DNA from: Heloderma charlesbogerti | Lineage: Eukaryota > Chordata > Lepidosauria > Squamata > Helodermatidae | NCBI GenBank assembly: GCA_026122225.1 | Contig: JANEZZ010000519.1 | Coordinates: 682,001 to 746,000 of the forward strand | Direction of reading: 5' to 3' | DNA length: 64,000 nt | The notes under the pieces: generated by a model | What the model was told of the DNA's origin: nothing | Database searches by the model: none | The model's input: the letters and a program-made list of their open reading frames with translations, nothing else | Made by a program: the position numbers and the translations under genes | In this document: in pieces, positions 1-11,197 of the stretch | Layout: each line of letters begins with the position of its first letter | Position numbering within the stretch: the stretch's first letter is position 1

Positions 1-277
1 TTCCAGAGCCTTCCTTGCTGATATCTGCCTCCTTCTGTACCTTGTTCAGCCTGTTGGTTGTTAATTTGGTGGTCGAATCTGAGTTTGAATTTTCACTTTT
101 GCAACTCAGTGGGTCAGAGGGTAAAGTGATACAAGTGTAAAAGACACCAAAGATTTTAACTGAAATGAATCAATTGATTTATTGATACAAGATGCCTAAA
201 AATAACATTTTCATATAGAAAATAATATTATTACCTTGAAGACAGACACAGTAACATTAGTATTTAGAAAATACTAT

Positions 278-515
278 AAATGGTCACCTAATGCGAAGAG
301 AAAACTCTCTGGAAAAGACCCTGATGCTGGGAAAGACTGAAGGCAAAAGGAGAAGGGGACAGCAGAGGATGAGATGGCTAGATAGCATCACTGATGCAAA
401 TGAATATGAACTTGAGCATGCTCCGGGAGAGAGCGCAGGACAGGAAGGCCTGGCGTGCTATGGTCCATGGGGTCACGAAGAGTCGGACATGACTGAACGA
501 CTGAACAACAAACAA
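278..515 (+). mobile_element. RTE-BovB LINE, 3' end fragment
   Basis: The translation (MRRENSLEKTLMLGKTEG, then RMRWLDSITD) matches the extreme C-terminus of the BovB at 24-27 kb. The nucleotide match continues through GGTCACGAAGAGTCGGACAT to a CAA-rich tail ending near 515. The 5' side is truncated, as is usual for incomplete target-primed reverse transcription. One extra A near position 400, relative to the longer copy, shifts the frame before the end. It is a dead 5'-truncated copy; the left boundary is good to about 10 bases. Confidence 0.9.
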
Positions 516-1284
516 ATAAATGGTCATAAGAAAGCAACCAACAAGCTAACAAAACAGTATGAATGGTTTAAGGATGGCATAAGGAAAATGGTACTGAAAA
601 GTCATTAAGAAAACAATCAAAGCAATTTGAATAGTAATGCTACATCTCCCTCCAAGTAGCTCTGCCATATCTGCTTGCTCTGTTAACAGATGCTTTGCCT
701 CTTGAACTCTAGCAATTCCTTTTGCTGTGCCCATTTCACAATCTCTGAAGCAGTCACTTCAGAGGACACCTCAGTTTCAGCCTATATCATCATATGCATT
801 GACCCAAGCTTAATTGTACTCCTGGTTGACTGGTTGTAGATTCCCCCCTCTCCAATTTCAGAGAACATTTGAAGCCTAAACTTGGCAATTTTCTGAAAGT
901 GATATAAAACTTAAAAATACATAATCAATGGTTGCAATCAGACCTTGGGATTTTGAGTATTTATCTATAGATAAATTGTATGTTAATCTGGTCCTATTTT
1001 ATAAAAAGGCCAGTAGTCTGAAGCCAGGGACTGAGCCGGGCCAACTTACCTTACCCTTACTTTCTGCAGAACTGTTGCAGTTTGAAGGCAGAAAGAGCAG
1101 CTGGCCTAGTTCTCTGCTGTGCCATGGTGCTGCCTCTGTAGAAGACTGGAAGCTTCCGGCCCAGTAGGAATCAATAATTCTTCTCGCAGGATGCAATCTA
1201 TGTGTGGAATTTGCATCTACAAGATGTATTGGTGTCCATTAGCTGAGATGGCGTAATTAAAAGGGCCTTAGACAAATTCACAGA
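516..1284. other. No recognised feature
   Basis: Unremarkable AT-rich sequence. Only short chance ORFs are present (79 codons or fewer) and none resembles a known domain. No repeat family that I can name. Confidence 0.5.
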
Positions 1285-1500
1285 GGATAAGTCTAACATT
1301 GGCTACTTGTCATGATGGCTATGTGGGACCTCCAGGTTCAGAGGAAGAAAGCATCTCAGTACCTGTTGCTGGGGAGAAACAACAAGGGTGTGCTGTTGCC
1401 TTCATGAGCTGCTTGTGGACTTCCCAGAGGCACCTGGCTGGCTACTCTAGGATGCTAGACTCAATGGAACATTGGTCTGGTCCAGCTGGGTTCTCATGCT
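1285..1500 (+). mobile_element. CR1-clade LINE, 3' untranslated end (decayed)
   Basis: This matches the 3' end seen more completely at 39180-39395 and, inverted, at 21430-21620. Shared blocks include 'GGCTACTTGTCATGATGGCTATGTG', a 'TGCTGGGGA' block, 'TGCTGTTGCCTTCATG', 'TGCTTGTGG' and 'TGGTCTGGTCCAGC'. No coding portion remains. Strongly diverged, so an old copy. Confidence 0.75.
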
Positions 1501-3945
1501 CATAGGTGAAATGTGCTTAAGAAAGCTGCTGAGAAAGTTGCTGCTTAGGGCCTGCACTGCTTACTGAAATAGTCGCTGAACTCCAGACCTGCTATATGTA
1601 TTTCACTGTAATTAAGTCCTACTGAATTCAGTGGTGTAGCCTTTCAAGTAAGTATAGATGGCAGCCTTTATGTATTTCAGTTTTTTAAATGTTTGCCACC
1701 CACTCACTGCTTAAGGATGGTGCTGGCTGGAAATTAAAGGTAAACTAATAAGCTCATGATGATTTGTAAAGTTTCTGGATAATTCATGGATACCCCGAAA
1801 AACTTGGTATTTGAGCATTACTGTTGCCATTGTCATGTCCAAATAAGGTATAAATCAACATACCACCATTCTTAATTTTAGTCAAGGTGCCTTCCATTTC
1901 TATTCCAATTTTTGTAGACATGTTGGCTTTTCAAGCCCACAAATTGCAGCACAAGCAGACTTTATACATGCTTTAAAAATGCACAGCAACTCCCAGAAGT
2001 AGGAAAGTGATTTTTTTTCTTCATTGTTTGCCAGAAGCCAACATATTTGATTATTTCAACATACCGGAACTGCAACAGTTTTCCATAGAAAAGTATTTGC
2101 ATCAAAGCACAGAAGGATATTAATAGCTTAGTTAAGCAGTCAGTGAAATGCTTGCTTATTTTTAAAGCTCAACTTAATTTTCACAATAAAATTCATTTCT
2201 GTCAGATTTGGCCAAGTAGACTTGATCTGAACATCTGATACAAAGCCCTTTTTAATTTGAAAGCAGAATTGCCATGGCTGGCAAGGACCAAGTGAAATGA
2301 AATGAATGACTTCAATGTGGGAACTTTCATTAATTTAAAGTGCTGCTTACAAAATACTAACTGCATATTATGCTCTCATTTCTTTTCCTGACAAAGATAG
2401 AAATATGGCTAGAGTTGTAGGTTCCCTGAATTAAACTCTTCTTTTATATGCTGTCCCTTCTACATCCAATATGGCTGCACCCTTCCCCACCCTCTCCTGC
2501 CTATATTACTTCTCCTGCCTACCAAGTCTCACCATCTTTCCCAGTGTCTCTCCATCTTATTCATTTCTACACACTTCCCTTCCCTTCAGCAACAATGACA
2601 ATTTCATCTTCTTCGTCTCCATTATTTGTCATGTTTCAGTCCCACTGTTGTCTACCTCAAAATGGCTCACAGTGCATAAAACACACTTTAATATGTTAAC
2701 CTCTATAGTCTCTTCACTTACCTGCCTGCCTTGAAATCTGGCAATGCTACTTCTTGAGCATACCCGCACCCATTTTGTCAAGGGTTTGGAATAAAAACAG
2801 TATCATACTGGTCATGTTTTCCTACATAGACCTGTAATAATAAATGGCAATCTTGGAGGGAAACACAACCAATTTCATTTTTCTTAAAGCAGGTCTGGAT
2901 TTGTAAAAGTTTTAAGCAGAACTGTTTTAAAATGCTTTGTGTTTTTCATACCTAACCTGGCTGGTTCTATAAAATCACGCAGCAGTCTTAGCAGTGAGTA
3001 AACTACTGTAAGGATATGAATCAGGCCAGGCAATGTAAAGGCTAACATTCAACACAGAATGTACTTATTATCAGGTCCAGATCCACAGAAATGAATCTGA
3101 AACAGATGTTTTCATGCCAGTGATATTAATAAGTAGGACAACTCCAGGGTCTTTCAAGATATATCTGCTTCCAGCAGAAAAGAACAGGACACATCTCGGC
3201 TGTGGATCACTTTTGTCTGATGGATGGACTCTCACATTACTGTTTCTCATTTCTTGCCAGTGTAGGGAAGTGCAGAAAGCAGGTATGCGCCATATTAGCA
3301 CATAGGGCGAAAGAGATCTACAAGGCATCAGCACCATTGCTCTGCATTTCATGCCTAGATCTTCTATATTATGAGCTGCATAATTAAGATCATGACATGC
3401 TGTGAAAAACTTAAGCAAGATGCAAGATATTGTTGAAGGACACATTCATCATTATTAAAACATACCCGTATAGATCAAGCAACTGTGTTGTTGCAAACAT
3501 TACATAGCAGAAAGTATAGGCCTGGCACTGCATGTCCACTCAACAGGCAGTCATAGGCATACTCTCAAACTCAAACTCAAACTCTCAAATGTTACGTGCA
3601 GCCTAACTTGCAGGGTCTGCGGCATTCCCCGTTCCTGACTTTCCTGCTACTTTTTTCATAGAACTATTTATTTTCAGCTTGTTTAGTTATTTTAATTTAA
3701 GTACGATGTTTATATACTGCCCACCTGATGTGACTGATTCCAAAATTCAAAACTGAACTGGAGTCATTATTCATACAAACGTTTCGCTCTGAGCACTGCC
3801 TTGTTTATCTGCACTCAGGAACCTTCTGTGGCACAGGAAGTAGCCACATCATTCTACCCATCTGTGGTGCTTCTTTACACCTACATTGTTTTCTTGGATG
3901 CACCATAAGATATGAACTATTTACATTATTTATTTTAAACTATTT
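1501..3945. other. Mostly unrecognised sequence with a short (TCAAAC)n tract
   Basis: No coding or repeat family is recognised across this stretch. A short simple repeat of about four TCAAAC-like units lies at 3567-3590. A fragment resembling the 'GCAATCCTATACA' palindromic repeat ('AAGTCCTACTGAATTCAGTGG') lies at 1613-1633. ORFs here are short and overlap on both strands, as expected by chance. Confidence 0.45.
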
Positions 3946-3946
3946 T

Positions 3947-4164
3947 GAGGATGCTTCCAGATGAGCTTTTTATTGTGCGACCATCCTGTTTCATTCATGT
4001 AATTTCAGACAGATTTCTTCAGTTTGTACATCTCCTGTCTTTCTCCACCACTTCCTCCATCTTCTTTCTTACCAGAAATAATCCGTTAAGGAGGAAAAGA
4101 TGGAATAGGTCCACAGTGCCTTTTGACTGGTGGGGCTAGGAGCCCTCCATATGGAAGCAACCTA
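3947..4164 (-). mobile_element. Palindromic DNA element, 'GGGTGCTTCCAG' family, minus copy
   Basis: The left end reads GGATGCTTCCAGATGA and the right end AGCCCTCCATATGGAAGCAACC, which are imperfect inverted ends. The interior (ACCAGAAATAATCCGTTAAGG, then AAGATGGAATAGG) is the reverse complement of the segment at 60965-61025. No transposase is encoded. The short non-autonomous form and GGG-type ends suggest a hAT-like MITE. I found no clear 8-bp duplication, so the class is inferred. Confidence 0.55.
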
Positions 4165-4191
4165 AATCTCTGAGAAATCTGGGGAATAAAC

Positions 4192-4744
4192 TGTCACGAT
4201 TCCCTTAGCCCCCACTTCACTTCAAATGCCCAAACATACACAGATGAGAGGCTTCAGTTTGCAGCTTTTAATCCATTACTTCACAGGGTCATACAGATGC
4301 AAATTCTCAGTGACTCTCAGTCTATAAAGGAATGCCTTCAGGGGATCCAAATGGAATTTATGAGAGTTGCCCACCATTTGAAGAGGGAGGCGGTCTCACT
4401 AGCCTAACTTAAGGGAAGGGGAGGTCCCTCCCTTCTCGTGAGGCCTCTAAGTGCAGCCTCTCATGCAAGGCCAATCGGGTAGACCGTCTAAGTTCCGCCC
4501 CTGCCTTCTTTCTCTTTGCTCTGCGCCTGTGCCTGGCGTCTATTAGGTCAACCTCCTGTTCGCTGCCTCTCACAGGGGTGGATGAGGAGGGACCCTCAAG
4601 CTCAGTCATCTGTACATTTGTAACCTGAGTAGCAGGCCTAATCATGTCTGGACTAGCCTGGGAAAACACCTCCTCATGTCTGATGGTTCTCCTTCAGAAT
4701 CTGAACTGCTATCCCACTCCCTGCACTGAGAAATGCCACTGACA
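4192..4744 (-). mobile_element. Solo LTR of an LTR retroelement, with 5-bp target duplication
   Basis: On the minus strand the unit begins TGTCAG and ends GTGACA, giving the canonical TG...CA termini. It is flanked on both sides by TAAAC (4187-4191 and 4745-4749), a perfect 5-bp target duplication. A second member, at 32859-33387, shares the ends, the overall length (529 versus 553 bp) and an internal arginine-rich coding segment. No internal retroelement body adjoins it, so this is a solo LTR left by LTR-LTR recombination. A Gypsy-type or ERV origin is possible; the sequence alone does not settle which. Confidence 0.85.
4409..4669 (-). pseudogene. Coding remnant inside the solo LTR (basic, arginine-rich C-terminus)
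   Basis: An 86-residue open frame, read from a GTG, lies wholly within the LTR. Its last 45 residues (DLIDARHRRRAKRKK, then RRSTRLALHERL, then EGRDLPFP) align with the protein segment in the LTR at 32859-33387 (DLVDARRRCRERC, RRSARLARKQRL, KGRDSP). Upstream, an acidic SSDSEGE segment is also shared but in a shifted frame. I infer that the parent element's last ORF ran into its 3' LTR, so each LTR carries that tail. It cannot be expressed as a full protein here. Confidence 0.6.
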
Positions 4745-5066
4745 TAAACTTCCTAAGCAAACATGTTTGCATGAGTGAAACAGGCATCATAGAATATTGT
4801 TCCATACTTGAGATCTCATCCTTCGTCTACAATCACACTAACCACATACATAACAAATTGTGTCTAATCCTTCTCTTGTATCCCATTCCTTTCTCATACC
4901 CTCATACCTGTAAACCCTCTTGGGACAGAAACCACATTTTACACTATTTATTGTAGTTAAGTATCCTTAATAGCCTTCTAGTGTCCTTCAAAGATGAATT
5001 CAACATCAGCATTATAACCTTTTGATATAATAGTGAAGAGACAAGTAATGTTGCTGTAAATATTAA
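4745..5066. other. No recognised feature
   Basis: AT-rich sequence between the solo LTR and the palindromic repeats. Nothing identifiable. Confidence 0.5.
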
Positions 5067-5243
5067 CTGTGCAATCCTATACATGTCTACTCAGAAGTAA
5101 GTCTTATTGATTGCACACTTACTCCCAGGTAAGTGTGTATAACAGCCTTCTCTAACTTGGTGCCCTCCAGATGTTTTGGACTACAGTTCCCAGCATTCCT
5201 GTTGGGCAGGCTTGACAAGAGTTTAAGTCCAAAATATCTGGAT
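5067..5243. repeat. Two abutting short palindromic repeats
   Basis: Bases 5067-5146 belong to the 'GCAATCCTATACA...' family: GCAATCCTATACATGTCTAC, then CTCAGAAGTAAG, then ACTCCCAGGTAAGTGTGTAT. Bases 5147-5243 match the 'GGTGCCCTCCAGATGTTTTGGACTAC' family, which occurs in fuller form at 48621-48756. The close abutment may reflect insertion of one next to the other. Neither encodes protein. Confidence 0.65.
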
Positions 5244-6056
5244 GGATGAGCCTAGTGTACAGGACTGCAGCCTAAATGGCTTAAGAGTATACATAAATTG
5301 TCCCGTTTACTCATGCACACATTGGCTTTTCCTTCCTCAGCGCAGTAATAACTTCTGCATGAAGATGTTTTTGTGGTGCTTATGGCACACTCAGCCACCC
5401 ACATATGGACATGGAAAGTATTAGTGCTTGCTGTTTTTGAATCCTTCAGGCTGTTCTCTGTTCATGCGGCGTGTCTGACTGTTCTTAGGGCTCTAGTACA
5501 GCCATGTCAGGTGCTGCTGCCCCAGCACTGCCAATAAAATGTGAACACTCAGTTACCTCTACCTCTGCTATAGCCAGGAAATGATATCGAAGGAGTTATC
5601 CTATTGTTTGAATTATACTGATATGAGAATGGATGAAAACCACATGGAGTCAACATTATTCCGTAACAGAGTTATAGCCATATTAAAAATGCTTTTAAAA
5701 GTATATAGCAGTGTCGAGCACTTAAAAAAAAAGTAAGAGAACCATTGCTTCTAAAACAAGTTCTTTCTTTTCTTTTTCCATGATCTTATTTCCCACTCTT
5801 TTGCTTACTGACAGTGATCCTGAACATTTTTCGTATAGGGGCATTCATTCTTTGCTCAGCTGAGAATGAATGCTCTTGAAAATGTGGGATGTGCTCCTGA
5901 GGAAGAGATACATATAGGGCATGCCCATCATTCCCTGAGGGTGACCTGGGTGGCTAGTAAATCAGGACACATCGCAGGAACATAGGAAGTTGCAACCAGC
6001 CTGAGGAGGAGATGTGTGGTGGTGATCTGAGACTCCCTTCCAAGAGGAAAACTTCC
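5244..6056. other. No recognised feature
   Basis: I see no gene or named repeat. A short segment near 5974-5990 (GGAACATAGGAAGTTGC) resembles the 3' tail of the tRNA-Ala-like SINE in reverse orientation. Confidence 0.45.
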
Positions 6057-6345
6057 TTAGGGTGCAATCCTATGGCCGCTAGTCAGCAGCTAGAGGGCCA
6101 TAGGATAGGTCAGTTCCCGGGAACTGACCTCAGAGCCAGCGCTCCGAGGTTGGTTCCCAGAGAACCGACCCCCACCCCTCCCGTGCCCCCTCGTAGGCAG
6201 CTTGTAAGAGCAGAGCAGAGCAGAGCAGCAAAAATAGGTCATTCCTGTGTGCAGTCCGGTCTGGCCAGAAATGCCGGTATGACACATCCTATGTGTCATC
6301 CAGCTGCTGCTTCCTGTGCTCCAAGGTCCTGAAGCTAGAGAGCCA
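6057..6345 (+). mobile_element. Palindrome-rich DNA element, family D, copy 1
   Basis: It starts AGGGTGCAATCCTATGGCC and contains consecutive hairpins: GGTCAGTTCCCGGGAACTGACC and a GGTTGGTTCCCAGAGAACCGACC pair, then ATGACACATCCTATGTGTCA. The copy at 53113-53568 carries the same blocks in opposite orientation. No open frame of note. Terminal and internal inverted repeats indicate a non-autonomous DNA transposon; the superfamily is not determined. Confidence 0.65.
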
Positions 6346-6489
6346 AAACTGACTGTCTAGCTGTGAAAGCAGGGTGGGAGGAGCCAGGAGGACATCCGCT
6401 CCTCACCACTCCTTCCACCCTGCACTGTATAGGTGGTTGCTCTGGGGCTCAGAAGCGACCCTCAATCCAGATGGGACTGCTCCCCCTGG

Positions 6490-6672
6490 GTATGAGTGGA
6501 ACAACCTACTTTGGGAGGTGGTGTTCTCTCTTCCACCAGAGGTATTTAAGCAGAGGCTGGCTGGTCCTCTGTCAGGGATGCTGTAGTTGCATCCTGCATA
6601 GCTGATCCTGGATTGAGCAGGAGGTTGGATTAGATGACTTCCCAGATCCTTTCCAACTCTATGATTCTATGA
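6490..6672 (+). mobile_element. CR1 LINE, 3' end fragment
   Basis: The block 'TGGATTGAGCAGGAGGTTGGATTAGATGACTT...TTTCCAACTCTATGATTCTATGA' is the CR1 3' terminus, with the short ATTCTATGA tandem ending. The same terminus ends the long CR1 at 44240 and the fragment at 29870. Upstream similarity to CR1 ('GAACAACCTACTTTGGGAGG') is detectable to about 6490. Non-coding relic. Confidence 0.8.
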
Positions 6673-6882
6673 TACTGAGTCAGACCATTAGTACATGTAA
6701 CTCAGTATCCTGGGAGTTGTATTCCAAAACATCTGGAGGGCATGAGGTTGGGGAAGGCTGATCTACACTGGCTGGCAGTGGATCTCCGGGTTTCAGACAG
6801 GGGTCAGCACACTACCTGGAGGTTTCAGGGGTTGAACCTGAAGCCTCCTGCATGCAAAGCATGTGCTCTACTCACAAAGTGT
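6673..6882 (-). mobile_element. tRNA-Ala-like SINE, minus strand, split by a hAT-like MITE half
   Basis: Read on the minus strand it has a tRNA-like head (GTAGAGCACATGCTTTGCAT, then GGTTCAACCCC as B box), then ATCCACTGCCAGCCAGTGTA and ACTCAGTATC. The better copy is at 54920-55102. A foreign block at 6709-6760 (GGGAGTTGTATTCCAAAACA, then AGGTTGGGGAAGGCTG) interrupts it and matches the palindromic family at 48621-48756. Confidence 0.7.
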
Positions 6883-8254
6883 TCAGAGCTAAACCCAGCA
6901 AATCTAAAAGCTTGCAAATGTGTTGAACAAAAGTTTCTTTTCTTTCTTCTGCTTCCAAAATACAAACAAAATTATTTGAGATCTCTCAAATTTTCTTAAT
7001 TTCATTTTAAAATAAGCACAATGCAGTACTCTTCCTTCTCAGTGTTTGCAGCCTGTGAGTTTTTGTTTTCCTCTCTAAGTAATTTGATCTGTTGCTAGTG
7101 CTACCATATTACATACCAGGGGCTAAGGTTCATACTTATCTCTGCACATGTGTGTACATGCCCATTTGGGAGCAATTACTATTGCCAGTTGAATGTGCAC
7201 ATTTGCTGTTGTTGTTGTTGCTGTTTTCTCTATAAATTACCTACACATATGCAGCAATGATAAAGAACACCCAGTGTAAATTGCTGTTATGGTCGACAAA
7301 TGGTTACTGGTTTTTCAGGTGTCCTGAGCCAACTACTTAATTACTTGGATTTCACTTCCCCAGCTCAAATGATCCATCTTGTCTCTGCCACAGTTAGTTC
7401 TGGGGCCTCTTGCTGCAGTATGTTTTAAGTTAAGTGAACACAACTCAAGTTACCATTGTGTCTTATAACAACTGAAACAGATTTCATGGCCCCAGGTGGC
7501 ACAAAGCAGAGGGAGTGTAAAGCTCTGAACAACAAGGGCTGCAGCTGAATCTGAATTCATCCTTGTCAAGTCAATGGGACTTCTCTACTGTAAGCAGACT
7601 GGAGACTAGTCAATAGTTTTCCCCAGGCTTCCATTCCAATTACATAACAGATGATTTACAATTAAAATGGCAATTGCAAAACAGATCCTCTCTTATGAAT
7701 CCCACACTTCTGTTTTCTGGGAACTCTACCACTTCCACCTTCTGTGACACCACAAATGAGGGATAATTGCATGTTTCCTTCTCAAATAGCTCAAGTATGA
7801 GGAAAAAGTATCTAGACAAATACAAGGACTGTTCTACATATGACATGTCAGAAAATCCAGGTCTCTCACTGTGTATGCACTTGATAGGGAGCAATTTGAG
7901 AGTACCTATATGACAGATGTGCTTCAAAACACACACTTTTCTCATTCACATGTAATTATTTTAGGTGTAAACAAATCAGCCACAGCCAAAGAATGAAGAA
8001 GTAAGCTATCTAGGGGGAAACAAAGGGGCTATCCCAGTGGCAATATGAGGCACATATTCTACGCACGAGAGTTGCCTTGGAAGTGAACCCTGCGAAAATG
8101 TAATATATGGTTTTTAAAAAGTCATATGTACTTCTTCCTCATAAACATGTCACCAGCTCATGTCCAGGTATGAGTCTGACGATTAAGGATTGATAAAGAA
8201 GCAATTCGTGCACCATGCAGTATTCATGTTTTAAATTTTCATAGAGATCCAGGT
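6883..8254. other. No recognised feature
   Basis: No repeat or gene identified. There is a short GTT tract at 7207-7223. The 101-codon minus-strand ORF at 7640-7945 has no recognisable domain and is treated as chance. Confidence 0.45.
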
Positions 8255-8306
8255 GTGAGGATCACTCACAAAGAACAGTTGTGAGGATCACTCACAAAGA
8301 ACATGG
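8255..8306 (+). repeat. Tandem duplication, 26-bp period
   Basis: GTGAGGATCACTCACAAAGAACA occurs at 8255-8277 and again, identically, at 8281-8303. Each unit is itself partly palindromic (GTGAG...CTCAC). A recent local duplication. Confidence 0.9.
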
Positions 8307-8332
8307 AAAATGCAGCATCTGAATCCTGAAAG

Positions 8333-8400
8333 AATATAGAATGGTAGAGTTGGGGAGATCCTCGCAGAGTTGTAGAGGGTCATACCACCATCCAACCCCT
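8333..8400 (-). mobile_element. CR1 LINE 3' end, minus strand
   Basis: ATAGAATGGTAGAGTTGGGG at the left and CCAACCCCTTGCTCAATG at the right are the reverse complement of the CR1 terminus (CATTGAGCAGGGGGTTGG ... CCAACTCTACTATTCTAT). Short and non-coding. Confidence 0.7.
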
Positions 8401-8402
8401 TG

Positions 8403-9104
8403 CTCAATGTCTTTTGAGTGTTAGTACTAGGAGCCCTCTCTCTGGAAGTACCCCCAGTCAAAAAGTATTGTGCAGCTATTCCATCTTTCCCTCTTTAACA
8501 GACGTTTTCCTGGTAAAAAAAAAAGTTGGAAGAAGTGGTGGGAAAACAACATGATAGATTAAAATGGAAGATGGCATCCAGACCCCTCATAAAATTCTGT
8601 GAATGAGGCACAGTAAGATATATGCTGGTGTTGTTGAGCACTTAGCACACCAATTAGTTTATGAGGTTTAGGATATATTAGGAACTGCCCCATATTTGGC
8701 TGGACTTGTTCCATGAATGTGAGAATCTTAAGCAATGGATCTTCCAGTGGGCAGCTGTAACCAAACCATCCTTTCTTTCTGGGATGTCATCCAACAAGAT
8801 CTTAGGTTTGGCAGCTGGCTAAAGAGCAGAATACTGTAGAACACCTTATGGAGGCAGATTGTGAGTTTGGCTTTATCATTGACGCTGCCAGCAATGTCAG
8901 ACTTGGCTAGGTGAATGAAGGCATTGTGCAGCTATTCCATCTTTCCGACTTTAATAGACTTTTTTCTGGTGAGAAAAATGATGGAAGAAGTGGTGGGAAA
9001 ACAGCATGAGAGATAAAAATGGAAGACGGCATCCGGACCCCTCATTAAATTCTATGAATGAGGCAGGGTGATTTCATGATAAAAGTGTTATCTGGAAGCA
9101 TCCT
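8403..9104. mobile_element. Cluster of 'GGGTGCTTCCAG' DNA elements around repeat B
   Basis: Two similar segments lie in the same orientation: 8462-8611 and 8926-9067. Both read ATTGTGCAGCTATTCCATCTTTC, then GGTGGGAAAACA, then CCTCAT(A/T)AAATTCT. They flank a different repeat B at 8612-8918. The right end TCTGGAAGCATCCTG lies near 9090-9104, and an inverted left end (CCCTCTCTCTGGAAGTACCCC) lies at 8433-8453. The A-B-A layout could be B inserted with duplication, two adjacent A insertions, or one larger element. No coding capacity. Confidence 0.55.
8612..8918 (+). repeat. Repeat B, copy 1 (about 310 bp, unclassified)
   Basis: Runs from AGTAAGATATATGCTGGTGT to GACTTGGCTAGGTGAATGAA. It is closely similar to 19008-19315, including CATATTTGGCTGGACTTGTTCC and GGGATGTCATCCAACAAG. 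Same orientation, 10.4 kb apart. I cannot assign a family. Confidence 0.75.
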
Positions 9105-10129
9105 GCATCTCAGGGAAGTGGAAACTATTTCCAGAATGCTTGGCTTGGAAAGCCTTCTGGGCTAGTTTTACATAGCGCTGTGCTGAAAATGTCTTCCACA
9201 TTTTTTGGACCATTTTCATTCAATTTGATAGGGAAAAAAAACTGTTTTCAAAAAGCAATTCAAAGCAGAAGATAATTTCAGAAAAAAGGGCTGGTTTCAG
9301 GGCTTTTTCAGATGAGGAAGGGCAGGCAGCATGGGAGGCTGCAGAGCTCTGGAGAGATGTGTAATAGAAAGAAGAAAAAAAGTTACACAGCACCCTTGGC
9401 CACCTAACAGTTCCTAGGTATGCTCCAATACACCACTAAAACAAATTAAAAAGAAATTGTACAGCACCCTGAAGAAGAGGCAGAAAAACAGAAGCCTCTT
9501 TCATGGATGATAAAGAAATACTTTCAGGAAATTGGATGACAAATTTTGGTACAGCAATAGGTCCACTTCTTCCCTGGAGCTGGACACAACACGGCCCCCT
9601 CCCACACCCACTAAGACCTTTCAGGGAAGAAGGAGTATTGTACGCATCTGCACTAGAGACAAGATCTCTCCACTCTCACTACTCAGAAATATGATGTCTG
9701 GAAGAACCTGGGAAAGGTGCTGAACTCTGAAGAAGGACAACTAGAGCTGAGCCAAAATTTCTCAGAAGACATGTTTCTGAGAAAAGTTCTGAAATTTTTC
9801 TTTTTTACCACTCTTTCCCCTAGAAATAGTGGAGGATTTGCAGGATTTTCTCCAATTTGTATCCACCATTTTAATGGCATCCACCCCCCCCCCACCCCCG
9901 GGATAAGGCAGCTTCCTATGTTCCTAAAATCAATACATTTAACATGCAATCCTGTACATGTTTAGTCAGAAAAAAAGCTGGCTGGAGCATGCGGGGAGTT
10001 ATAGGCCTTTTTTTCTGTCTAAATATTCATAGGATTGCAATGTTATGTGCTTGTTTATGACCACCACCAGCACTATTCCTCATTAGAAGAGCAAGCAAGC
10101 ATTCTTCCATCTGAAAGTATAATCCCAAA
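9105..10129. other. Mostly unrecognised; small SINE tail and palindrome relics
   Basis: TAAGGCAGCTTCCTATGTTCC at 9904-9924 is the tail of the tRNA-Ala-like SINE. Bases 9949-10040 carry GCAATCCTGTACATG at one end and CATAGGATTGCAAT at the other, a relic of the short GCAATCCTATACA palindrome. The rest shows nothing I recognise. Confidence 0.5.
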
Positions 10130-10630
10130 TTGGTACAGCTCGAGGATGTGGACAAGGTGCTTGGACAGGTTCATGCAGCCACTTCCATATTGGATCCTTG
10201 CCCCTCTTGGCTAATAAAAACTAGCAAGGAGGGAACAGCCGGCTGGGCCAGGGAAGTGATTAACACCTCTCTGTGAGAGGGAGTGGTCCTGGGCTGCCTG
10301 AGAGAGGCAGTAGTGAGTGAGACGCTCCTCCCTGGACCTGGAAAATCTTAATAATTTAAGGCCGGTGGCAAATGTTCCATTCCTGGGCAACGTCCTTGAG
10401 TGGGTGGTTGCGAGCCAGCTCCAGACACTCTTGGATGAGTCTGCTTGTCTGGATCCATTTCAGTAGAGGTTCAGGCCAAGGTCTGGCATGGAAACAGCCT
10501 TGGTCACCCTGTATGATGACCTATGTCAGGAGAAAGGCAGGGGGAGTGTGACCTTGTTGATTCTCCTTGAACTCTCAGTGACTTTCTATACCATCATGGT
10601 ATCCTTCTGGGACGACTGTCTGAGCTGGGA

Positions 10631-11197
10631 GTGGGAGGCACTGCATTGCAGTGGTTTCGCTCCTACTTGGACGGACGGCTCCAGAAGGTGGTGGTTGGGG
10701 AACATTGCTTAGCTCTGTGGATTCTTCAGTATGGGGTTCTGCAGGGGTCCGTTTTGTCCCCCATACTGTTCAACATCTACATGAAACCATTGAGTGTAGT
10801 CATCTGGAGATTTGGAGTGCATTGTCATCAGTATGCTGATGACACACAGCTCTACTCCCGCTTTTCATCTTCTTCAGGTGAGGCTGTGGATGTACTGAAT
10901 CAGTGCCTGGCTGTGACAGTCGACTGGATGAGGGCTAATAAACTGAAACTCAATCCCAACAAGACTGAGATGCGGTTGGTGGGTGGTTCTTCTGACTGGA
11001 TGGAGGGTGCACTCCCCCTGAAGGAGCAGATTCATAGCTTGGGGGTTCTCCTAGAACCATCTCTGTCACTTGAGGTGCAGGTGGCCTCAGTGGCACGGAG
11101 TGCCTTCTACCAACTTCAGTTGGTGGCCCAGCTATGTCCCTATCTGGACAGGGATAACCTGGCTTCAGTTGTCTATGTTCTGGTAACCACCAAGTTA
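10631..11197 (+). pseudogene. L2 reverse transcriptase fragment
   Basis: Reads GTALQWFRSYLDGRLQKVVV, SVLSPILFNIYMKPL and HQYADDTQLYSRF, which are reverse transcriptase blocks including the YADD metal-binding motif. WMRANKLKLNPNKTE follows. In the active protein this region makes first-strand cDNA at the nicked target. Upstream finger motifs sit in other frames with stops. The open frame runs into the SINE at 11198 and ends inside it, so the last 24 codons of the apparent ORF are SINE sequence. Confidence 0.85.
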
